NCBI RefSeq assembly: GCF_910592395.1
Contig: NC_088315.1
Location: 13,127,808 to 13,191,807, forward strand
Source of the DNA: Lineus longissimus
Lineage: Eukaryota; Nemertea; Pilidiophora; Heteronemertea; Lineidae
DNA length: 64,000 nt
Direction of reading: 5' to 3'
Part shown: piece by piece, positions 56,343 to 64,000 of the stretch
How positions within the stretch are numbered: position 1 is the stretch's first letter
Layout: each line of letters starts with the position of its first letter
Notes under the pieces: generated by a model
What the model was told of the DNA's origin: nothing
Databases searched by the model: none
What the model saw: only the letters and a program-made list of their open reading frames with translations
Program-made: the position numbers and the translations under genes

Positions 56343-58784
56343 CTAGTCTAGGACATTGAGTCCCAGCGGAGCTACAGTGCGCAATCTATGGATCCATCTG
56401 ATTTCGATGGTGTCCCTGAGTACAGCACTTTGGGGCGATTCTGGGTGGGCGTGGATGAAGGACAGGATTGATATGGACACATCATCAATGCCTGCGTGGT
56501 TATGGCTGGTGAAGTGCCGGCCGATGGTGTCATCTTTGTTGCCCTTGGAGATATTGTAAAAGTGTTTTACAAATCTGTCCATGAGGCGGAGCTTGGTTTG
56601 ACCAACGTATTGTTGGTTGCATCTTTTGCATGTGATGCAGTAAATGAGGTTACTGCTTTTGCATGTGATGTGCTTTATGGCCGTGTATGAGCGCGTGGTA
56701 GTTGTGCTGCCGATCCTTCCTGTCAGGTTGAGTTTAGGGCAGTAACGGCAAGAAGTGTTGGCTCTTGGGCACGCATTGCGGGAACCCGGAGGCAAACGGG
56801 TTGAGCCGGCAGTGGGGATTGTAGGTCCCCCTGATTGTGTTGCGGTGTCGGTGAATTTGGCTCTGACCAGAAAATCCCGGAGATTGGGAGGTTTTCTGTG
56901 GCCAAATGTGATGCGAGAGTCATGTAGCTGACGCGTTGCAATGGATTTCAGGAGTACGGGCCAGTTGTGGCTAACAATGCGCTGTAATGCTTGGAAACCC
57001 GGGATAAAGGTCGATATAAGGAAGAAATTGTCCTCAGTCGTCCCTGGTTGATCGTCTGTGTCCAGTGGGGCCTCATCTCTGAGGAAATCAGATCTAGAGG
57101 TGCGGTAGGCCCGGATGAGGGCTGTCTCTACAAGTGGTGCAGGGTAGCCACGTCGCATGAAGTGGCGGCCGATCATGACGGCATTTTCCTCAAAATCTGT
57201 GTCCAGGCTACAGATCCGGCGGATCCTGAGAAATTGACTGTAGGGTGTGCTTTTGAGGCAATGTCTCGGGTGTGCTGAGGAGAACAGCAGGTAGTTGTGC
57301 GCGTCAGTAGGTTTGCAGTATAGGGACGTAATGATATTACGGTCTTCATTGATGCTGACTACTGTGTCTAGAAAATTCACAGACTGGCTGGAGATTTCCG
57401 CCGTGAATTTAATCGTCGGGTGGCAATCATTGAGATATTGGATAAAGAGATCCAATTCCCTGCGGCCGTGTGTCCATATTTGGAACACATCATCGATGAA
57501 CCTAACCCAGGTGAGGGGTTGTAGGTGGTATGTGTCGACGTGCATCTCCTCAAAATGTGCCGTGAAGATGTTGGCTAGGGAGGGGGCGACTTTGGTACCC
57601 ATGGCAACACCTCCGGTCTGGAGGTAGTTTTCCCAATTGAACTCAAAGTTGTTCATAGTGAGGACTGCATCCAGGAGCAGGACGAGTGAGAAGTTGGTGG
57701 GTATTGTATTGGTGTCGTGGTGGAGTGCTAAAATGTGTTCCACAGCCGTTTTCCCTTCTAAATGTGGGATGTTAGTGTACAGGGAGGTGACGTCCAGGGT
57801 CACCAGTAGTGCGTCGTCAGGGAGTTGGCCTATGTCGCGTAATACCCGTAAAAAGTGTGTTGTATCCTTGATGAAGGATCTCGTTGTTTTGACCAGTGGT
57901 TGCAGGAAGCTGTCTACAAACGAAGATATTCGTTCTGTGGGGCATCCATTTGCTGACATAATGGGTCGTCCCGGAGGTGGGAGGACTCCCTTGTGTATCT
58001 TGGGTAAGAGGTAGAATTGTGGTGTGCGAGGTTTTCTCTGAATGAGATAGTCCTTGCATTTCTTGCTAATTTCCTTCCAGATATGGAGGTTATTGACAAG
58101 CAGTGAGACCTCCGATTGGTGGCGCTCAGTGAGGTTAGTGTCCTGTTTCGAATAGAAACGGATGTCAGCTAATTGGCGGAGGGCTTCCTTTTTGTAATCT
58201 GAAGAGTTCATGACTACCACAGCTGACCCCTTGTCTGCAGGTTTGATGACAATGTTCGGTAGGCGTTTAAGTCCTGTCAGTGCCTGTTTTTCGTCCCTGG
58301 TGAGATTTTGGGATTTTGGTGCAAAGCTACGTGACGTAGCCAAGTCCAGCTCATTCATGGAGATGAATATCTCTAGATTTTTAGGTCCAGGGGGGTTGAA
58401 CGAGGATTTGTTCTTAAAAGTCCTCTGCTGGATCGGTGTAAGGCCGAAAGTAGCAGTGGCAGTGTCATCCGTGATGGTGTGGTTTGTAGGGTCTGTGTTC
58501 GGTTGGTATTCAGAGAAGAAACACTTCCGACGGAGGCTGACATGGAATTTGTCCATGTCAGCTCGGGCTTCCGCTATGTCGGGTTCACCCGGAGTGGGAC
58601 AGAAGTTTAGGCCCTTGGAGAGCAAAGATAGCTGTGCTGGGGTCAGGTTGTGCTGTGAGAGATTGACGACAGAGAGACTGGTGTCATTGGTAATAGTGTT
58701 ATTATTTACAATATTTACATTATTTCCAGTGGGAAAAGTACCCTCCTGAGTGAGGGCACTGTTGTTGCTATTGAGTGACTTGAT
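56343..58784 (-). CDS. Penelope-like RT with C-terminal GIY-YIG endonuclease
   Basis: An open frame of more than 760 codons. The N-terminal DKG motif is in IVIKPADKGSAVVVM. RT motifs: FYLLPKIHKG, GRPIMSANGCPTE, LVTLDVTSLYTNIPH, QTGGVAMGTKVAPSLANIF, FIDDVFQIW (catalytic D-D) and VNFLDTVVSI. A basic linker and Cys cluster (CPRANTSCRYCPKLN) lead to the endonuclease, LIYCITCKRCNQQYVGQTK followed by RFVKHF and IRWIHRL. This RT plus GIY-YIG order is diagnostic of Penelope-like elements. No ATG opens it near 58625; the frame stays open upstream past 58784 and overlaps ORF1 in the -1 frame, so expression may need a frameshift, or an indel separates one long ORF. It stops 32 bp before the pseudo-LTR. 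Confidence 0.93.
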   Translation of the reverse strand: MKSLNSNNSALTQEGTFPTGNNVNIVNNNTITNDTSLSVVNLSQHNLTPAQLSLLSKGLNFCPTPGEPDIAEARADMDKFHVSLRRKCFFSEYQPNTDPTNHTITDDTATATFGLTPIQQRTFKNKSSFNPPGPKNLEIFISMNELDLATSRSFAPKSQNLTRDEKQALTGLKRLPNIVIKPADKGSAVVVMNSSDYKKEALRQLADIRFYSKQDTNLTERHQSEVSLLVNNLHIWKEISKKCKDYLIQRKPRTPQFYLLPKIHKGVLPPPGRPIMSANGCPTERISSFVDSFLQPLVKTTRSFIKDTTHFLRVLRDIGQLPDDALLVTLDVTSLYTNIPHLEGKTAVEHILALHHDTNTIPTNFSLVLLLDAVLTMNNFEFNWENYLQTGGVAMGTKVAPSLANIFTAHFEEMHVDTYHLQPLTWVRFIDDVFQIWTHGRRELDLFIQYLNDCHPTIKFTAEISSQSVNFLDTVVSINEDRNIITSLYCKPTDAHNYLLFSSAHPRHCLKSTPYSQFLRIRRICSLDTDFEENAVMIGRHFMRRGYPAPLVETALIRAYRTSRSDFLRDEAPLDTDDQPGTTEDNFFLISTFIPGFQALQRIVSHNWPVLLKSIATRQLHDSRITFGHRKPPNLRDFLVRAKFTDTATQSGGPTIPTAGSTRLPPGSRNACPRANTSCRYCPKLNLTGRIGSTTTTRSYTAIKHITCKSSNLIYCITCKRCNQQYVGQTKLRLMDRFVKHFYNISKGNKDDTIGRHFTSHNHAGIDDVSISILSFIHAHPESPQSAVLRDTIEIRWIHRLRTVAPLGLNVLD

Positions 58785-60211
58785 TAAGATTGTCTCAGTG
58801 CCTTGATAATTGCTAACTCTCTTGGTGAGAGTTGGAGTTGCTGGTTTGGGTTCTGGCGACGACTTTGCTGAGGCCTGGGTGAACGCCTGCGGTCTTGGGT
58901 TTGGGAGCTGGAGCGCTCTGTGTTGTTGTTCCTTGGTATTGGGGACCTGGAGCGGTTCCCTTGGGTGGCTTGCCTCGGTCCAGACTGATTTCTGGGCGGG
59001 CGGCGTAGAGACTGGGTGGATTGCCCACGGCCTGGTCGCCGGAGAGGAAAATCCTGACTAGCCTCCCTAGCAGTGGACCTGGAGGTGGTGGCTGTGGGGG
59101 CTTGACGGGAGGTGCTCGCTGTTGGAGCTTGCCTTGAGGGGATGACCAGGGGAGCGGCTGCCTTCCCCGTGGTGATGTGCGTCCGGATATCGGAGTCATG
59201 CGTTGTGTGAAGCGGGTCTGCCTCCCTTCGCTGCAGAGAGGCATGAAGGGTGGCACGGTCCCGCTCAACTAGGTTCTGTAGTAGTTCCTTGGCTTTGGCG
59301 AAACCCGAGTTTTTACCGTAGATGGAGCCTACCGTATCCAACAGGGCATTCCCTTTGAGGTGGTCTCGGGTCGATTTCGCCGACAGAAAGTTGGCGGTGA
59401 AAGCCAGAGTCTCTTTTGCATGTTTGCGTTTGAGAGAGACTAAATCCTGTGGGACTGGGTGTAGGTACGAAGGGGTTTTCTCCATTCCGAAGGCCCACTT
59501 GGGTATGGTGTCCATGTCTATGAGCTTGTGGAAGTGCACTGATCTCAATGACGCTTTCTTTGCATTGGAGAGACAGGAGCGGGCCTGACGCCAGACGTCA
59601 AGTGCCTCCTCCATCACAGTGACGGTCTCCTGCTGCTCCGGGGTCTGAAAAGATACGAACTTTGTAGGGTTGGTATGTCTCTGACCTGCGCCTTGTGAGT
59701 AAGGCGCACAGGATGTGCTTGGAGTTTGGGTGTCGGGGGTGTGGAACACCTCTGGGATATCAGATGTGTCTGCCCGTGGCCTCTTGAGGGGTCTGGTGGA
59801 TTCCGAAGGGCGATCCGAGACGAATTTGGTGGACGACGACGTGACGGTCAGCGTATGTGATTGATCCTGGGAATTGTAGTTTTCCAAGGATGATATCGGA
59901 GTCAGAAACATCCGTGAGGTTGGGAGAGATCCTGACGTGAGTGCCAGATCCGAAAAGGACCTGAAGGGTCCTTCAGATAAAGGGTGGGCGCAAAGTGCTG
60001 TGGAGGGTGGAAGAGCGGTTAACGACGAAAAGTCATTGACCTGAATGACGGGGATGGAATCAAGTGAGGAAAGACTTACCTGACGCACTGCAGGTGGACT
60101 TCCTGTGCTGTTCCCTCGTTCTGAACCTGAAGAAATCGGGTTGTTAATGTTCATGCCCTCCACTCCCGTGAGTAGCTCACTGTGGGAAGACCTAGGCGGG
60201 TTGCGAGACAT
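58784..60211 (-). CDS. Penelope-like ORF1
   Basis: ATG 60211 starts MSRNPPRSSHSELLTGVEG; an earlier in-frame ATG at 60301 lies inside the pseudo-LTR. The 475-aa product is Ser/Pro-rich at the start. It has a folded-looking middle (FQTPEQQETVTVMEEALDVW, WAFGMEKTPSYLHPVP, LKRKHAKETLAFTANFLSAK, LLQNLVERDRATLH) and a low-complexity Arg/Ser/Gln/Pro tail (RRSPRPQQSRRQNPN) that could bind RNA. It ends LAIIKALRQS, with ORF2 open in the -1 frame across the stop. No known domain recognised; an ORF1 upstream of RT occurs in some Penelope lineages. A nucleic-acid-binding structural role is inferred. Confidence 0.8.
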   Translation of the reverse strand: MSRNPPRSSHSELLTGVEGMNINNPISSGSERGNSTGSPPAVRQVSLSSLDSIPVIQVNDFSSLTALPPSTALCAHPLSEGPFRSFSDLALTSGSLPTSRMFLTPISSLENYNSQDQSHTLTVTSSSTKFVSDRPSESTRPLKRPRADTSDIPEVFHTPDTQTPSTSCAPYSQGAGQRHTNPTKFVSFQTPEQQETVTVMEEALDVWRQARSCLSNAKKASLRSVHFHKLIDMDTIPKWAFGMEKTPSYLHPVPQDLVSLKRKHAKETLAFTANFLSAKSTRDHLKGNALLDTVGSIYGKNSGFAKAKELLQNLVERDRATLHASLQRREADPLHTTHDSDIRTHITTGKAAAPLVIPSRQAPTASTSRQAPTATTSRSTAREASQDFPLRRPGRGQSTQSLRRPPRNQSGPRQATQGNRSRSPIPRNNNTERSSSQTQDRRRSPRPQQSRRQNPNQQLQLSPRELAIIKALRQS

Positions 60212-60230
60212 CTCAGGCGGAAAGAGTTGA

Positions 60231-60859
60231 TATTTTTGACGTGGCAATGCGGTGAGATGCGACCAGCTTAATTGGCTTCTGTGACCGTTGTGAAGGCTCA
60301 AAAGTCTTCGCTTGATCTCTTAAACCGTGTGAGGTGTTGGAACTGACGTCAAGACGCAGTGGTTGACGTGATGCTGGGCCCCTTTATGACGTCATGGCTT
60401 TGAGACGGACATGACGTCATGCTCCTAGGGAGCATGGCGGCAAAGTTGCGCGGAATGGCGGGGAGGCGCGTCATGTGGGTTATGCCAGGGGTGGTGTGAA
60501 CGGTTTCGCAGCAGTTGCTCATCAGACACTTATAAAGGCGATATTGATCAAGATGGGTTGGCCCTGCAGAGGCGGGCCGTGGACTGTTGATAGAAAAATG
60601 TTCCTATCCTAGATGTGCGGCTGTGGGGAGTAAAAGGCCGCATATCCAGTTGACCTGTAGGTATTTTACACGTCGGACAGTCTGGGACCGGAATGGTCCC
60701 GATATTAGTTCCAGGGGTGAATAGCTTGACGGATAGCCTGTCCTGAGTGGATAGGATGTGACATGGAGTGTGTCGGGATACGGTTTAAGTAATGCTGCCC
60801 CTGTCTTTGGAGTAAGAATGGGGGAACCCTGTAGAGTGCACATAGGGAAAAGTTGTTAA
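60231..60859 (-). repeat. Upstream pseudo-LTR of the Penelope-like element
   Basis: A direct repeat of 55683-56311. It contains the presumed promoter and the second hammerhead-like motif. Confidence 0.9.
60492..60534 (-). ncRNA. Hammerhead-ribozyme-like motif in the upstream pseudo-LTR
   Basis: Identical in sequence to the motif at 55945-55986: CTGATGA at 60525-60519, GAAA at 60507-60504, stem I GTGT/ACAC at 60529-60526 and 60497-60494. Conservation in both repeats is expected from their recent common origin. Confidence 0.6.
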
Positions 60860-63800
60860 GTGTCAGTCCATAATACCACCATGCAGAGGGTGGCAAGGTG
60901 GGGGTCAACCGTTTTTAACGAGATTAGGTATGCAAGATCCTTCCACTAAGACATCATTACACAGCAATTGATGACTCTCAAAAATCACTAGCAACCGAGT
61001 TAGGGGCAGGCCTAGTTAGGGGGCTTGTTTTAGCTTTTTTCCCCCTATTTTTTGTGTATTTTTGGGTCAATGTTGGGCACTCCTGCAGAGACTAAAAAAA
61101 ATAGCTGGATTTTCCCCCTTTGTATGATGGAAGTATTTGATGAGATCTTCCATTCTGCAACAGGTCATTGAGTAACACTTCATACTTTGGTCGTGCTAGG
61201 CCTAGTAATTATGCATACCTAGGGGCAGTGCTTAGGAAAAGCTCTCTATCGACGCTCATATCTCCAACACTGCAGGTCTTTGAATGCTGTGGCTTGCACA
61301 TGATAAAGGTAATGATACCTACTTTCAAAATCAGAAATAAAATTTCCGGCCGCTTTTACTGTTTTCCCAGGACAAACAAGGAAAAAGTGCTATTTTCCAC
61401 CAAAATGACACTCATTGGCTAGTGCTGCCACCTTGTGTACACTTGATGAATTATAAAATAAATGCATAATGAACACATAATTTATGCTTGGTGCTGGCCA
61501 TGAGGATTAGTAGTTACTGTCAACCACCATGATCACCCCCCCCCCATGCCTAGGCCTACTAACCTATTTTAACTTATTTAAGTAGGCCTACCGGTAAATA
61601 ACTCCACTTGCATTTTTCCCCCCAAAAAAGAACAAGCTCATCACTACAAATTTGCCCTTGATGAAAGCCCTTTGGGGAATTGGGCCCCATAGGTCCTGAA
61701 ATGCTGATTTGAATTCACATTTCGGCCTTGGCCTACCTGATGGCAACGTAATTAAATAAGCTACATGTAGGCCTTCTTACAGTCCGAAAACCTTAAGAAA
61801 CCCCCCTGTTGGTGAGGATGCTAATGTTGACCCATTCATTAGCCTGTGTCATGCTGCCAGAGCATGTTGTAAGGGTTGGACCCCCCCCCCATGGCTAAGG
61901 CACCTGAAGGGCATGTGGTATGACCTACTAATACATCTTTATCAACCCATGCAGGGATCATCCTGTTCCTAAGAACCTTGCAGAAGTGCTCATTTCACAT
62001 ACTAGTAACACCTTCCATTGCTAAGGAGCCAATTGACCAAAGGTGCAGTTCCTACTGTAATTACTGTTTGATGAGGACAACCCTGCAGTTGGCTGCACCG
62101 TCAGAGTACTGCTATTGGAAGTTTTTAGCTCCTTGGTTGGCGGTGAAATGTTCTCCTGGAGTTGCTCTAGCATTGGCTAAATTGTACATATACATGTACT
62201 GGAATGGAGAAGTTTTTCATGAACTGAGTTACGGTACTGTCCAGTCCCTTAGGAGAGATCACAACTTTCCACATGCTACACTTGTACCTGTCTGCAGAGG
62301 ACAGTGCTGCCACCTAAGAAGCAGGGACACTTTTTTTTTACAAATGGGTGATTTATTTACAAGCTAGTATAATGATACATAGAAAAAGGCTATTTTGCAG
62401 ACAATAGCCAAACCACTACTAGGGAGGGACCAATACTAGTAACACCTCATTTACGGTACTACATGTCAGGCCCAAGTGCAGGATAGTATCAGGAGAGAGT
62501 CCCACTTTCCAGTAGCAGGCTTGGTTGTTCAAAACTGACATTAGCGCTACTAAGTATACTGACATTAAAAATCTATCTTGGCATTTACAATTGTTTACTG
62601 AAAGCCAAAGTTCAAATTTATCCCAAGATATCACTATAAAATCATTTTTTAACCAAGCCCCGCATTTTACCTGATGAACCATCCGCTAGATATACTAGAA
62701 CATCAAATCTGGATGTCCTTCATATTGCAGGTTATGTTAGTCAAGGGAGACAAAAACACAGCATGTAACAGTTTTAGGAAATTCACCATGTATTTTTTTT
62801 AGAAAAAGAGAGATGTATTGCAGAATGCGAACAATGCATTTGCAATCAATGGCGTGGAAAATCTCAGGTCAAGCCTGATGAGTGTACATCCAATAAAGTT
62901 GTACCCTTTCATTCTAAATCAAGAATTCTTGATGTGTAGCTGACAACTTTCACTGGGCTAATTCTGCCCAGTCATGACTCAAAGACCAACATTTCAGAAA
63001 ATCTGTCTCCACCCTCTTATCATTTCTCTCTCCCAGCTCAAGAGTGCTTGACCAGCAGTCCTTATGATACTGTTGCAACAACATTACCCATCAAATTTGC
63101 CCTTCTGACCCGTCTGCTGGGTTTTCTAAGGCGTCGGCTGGTTGAACAGAGGAAGAGGCAACAGCGGACTGAAAAAAGATATTGATGGAGAATCAGGTTT
63201 GGCTTAGAATCCCTCATTGCCAAGGAGATGGGAGCCAGAATGGCATCAAGGTTTTCAGCTTAGTCCCTCCTCTCTCATCAGTGACCTTCTTACATGCAAG
63301 TCAGTCGCTGCAGGCAGAATTAACCAATATTCAATTTGGCTTGCCCCGAATCTTCTCCCCTTTTTTTTCATTCAACTCACCTCAACCCCCCATGTATCCA
63401 TGGGTGCTGGTTCTACTTCTCGTTCTACATTTGCCACAGATACTCGATGTTTAGCCTCACATCCTTTACACAGAGCTGAAAAGGCACCAGATTATGGGGG
63501 TAATGATAATATGATGTGCAATATAATAGTGTGAGGACATGATGATGATGATAGACTTGTTTTGATAATGCGACCGGCCATGCTGATTTTGTACGGCAGT
63601 GAAGCATCACCTCCAGTGGCACTGGCAGGGAATCATAACTGGGACTTCCTGATCACCAAGCCAAGGCTCCAATCAACTTTCTAGGAAGAACACAAGTGAA
63701 GTGGTAAATCGTTATCACTCAGTTGGTTTTGCACCAAAGTTAGGTTTAGTCAGAGTGGGTATCATTACAGGCCTACTGCTTCTTTTCTACTTCAGTGATT

Positions 63801-64000
63801 TTGAGACTGATCCCTTACCTGAGCCAACTCGGACAAAAACTCCCCACTTGATGTATATTTCCCGAGACATCACTCGATGAACTGAACCACCATCTTTTCT
63901 GGGGTTCCGACTTGTTTTAGAGGGTTGATGAAGTGGGTGCTGGCATCTCCTTTGCTGATTCCATGATAAACTCAACTTGTATCGGTGGTTCGGGCATATT
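60860..64000. other. Gene-poor right flank
   Basis: No convincing gene. C-runs occur near 61536 and 61880. A weak exon candidate on minus (63975-63819, ending at a CAG|GTAAGG donor, reading YIKWGVFVRVGSG) has no recognised family. A plus-strand stretch after a TTTTTTTTAG acceptor at about 62801 is also only suggestive. Confidence 0.45.

Larger units (their letters stand above)
55683..60859 (-). mobile_element. Penelope-like retroelement with direct pseudo-LTRs
   Basis: Two 629-bp direct repeats (55683-56311 and 60231-60859), differing at about four positions, flank two minus-strand frames. ORF1 is novel-looking; ORF2 has the Penelope RT and a GIY-YIG endonuclease. Just past the left repeat GACGTGGCAATG, the start of the repeat, recurs (56314), a sign of tandem-type integration common in this class. 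Both repeats carry a hammerhead-ribozyme-like motif. The element appears complete and young. Confidence 0.92.

Noticed and set aside
56991-58749. Several plus-strand frames across the Penelope ORF2
   Set aside because: Antisense shadows of the RT/GIY-YIG frame.
58813-59268. Minus-strand 151-codon Pro-rich frame inside Penelope ORF1
   Set aside because: Alternative-frame reading of the low-complexity tail of ORF1; not in the frame of ORF1 or ORF2.
63819-63975. Minus-strand exon candidate ending at CAG|GTAAGG
   Set aside because: Only one exon-like segment at the window edge, no recognised family and no second exon in view.

Overview
This window is metazoan nuclear DNA, most likely from a marine invertebrate. 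The evidence is spliced genes with GT-AG introns, Gypsy, Penelope, LINE, Harbinger, pogo, Mutator-like and Helentron-type elements, and very sparse host coding sequence. I cannot name the species. Transposable elements and their derivatives make up most of the window.

Layout. 1-2074: gene-free flank. 2075-9777: a Gypsy-type LTR retrotransposon on the minus strand, with 192-bp LTRs and a 5-bp target duplication, split by a two-gene Harbinger transposon (6104-8704). 11004-13413: a pogo-like transposon whose transposase has lost catalytic residues. 13870-15123: a MITE and a fold-back repeat. 16841-22419: exons of one apparent host gene on the minus strand, carrying a CaRF/ALS2CR8-like DNA-binding region and, in a last exon, a Ulp1 (C48) protease active-site segment. 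Its largest intron is almost entirely one 3.4-kb Helentron-like element. 22664-23922: a second Helentron-like repeat with 302-bp tandem units. 24341-27731: a minus-strand LINE interrupted by a fold-back element (26230-27314). 28160-31690: repeats and fragments. 32002-36080: a second 3.4-kb Helentron-like copy carrying a solo LTR. 38059-40950: a LINE with one long open frame. 41033-41627: an unassigned zinc-motif ORF. 44060-54585: a third Helentron-like copy carrying three nested insertions. 55683-60859: a nearly intact Penelope-like element with pseudo-LTRs that contain hammerhead-ribozyme-like motifs. 60860-64000: no convincing gene.

Most notable element. A 5.0-kb DNA transposon (48327-53343) sits inside the third Helentron-like copy. 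It has 13-bp terminal inverted repeats and two genes: a chromo-barrel-like protein and a putative DDE transposase. The transposase motifs (D, D, C-x2-C, D-x-L-H, H-x4-H, E) follow the order and part of the spacing of the RAG1/Transib core, but the termini and near-absent target duplication do not match what is known for Transib or ProtoRAG. Second most notable: two unrelated fold-back elements (26230-27314 and 45038-46589), both with satellite-like tandem arrays as inverted arms and exact 9-bp target duplications.

The three Helentron-like copies act as empty-site controls for one another, so several insertions can be delimited to the base. Several recently inserted elements carry single-base frame breaks, which may be real decay or residual assembly indels.
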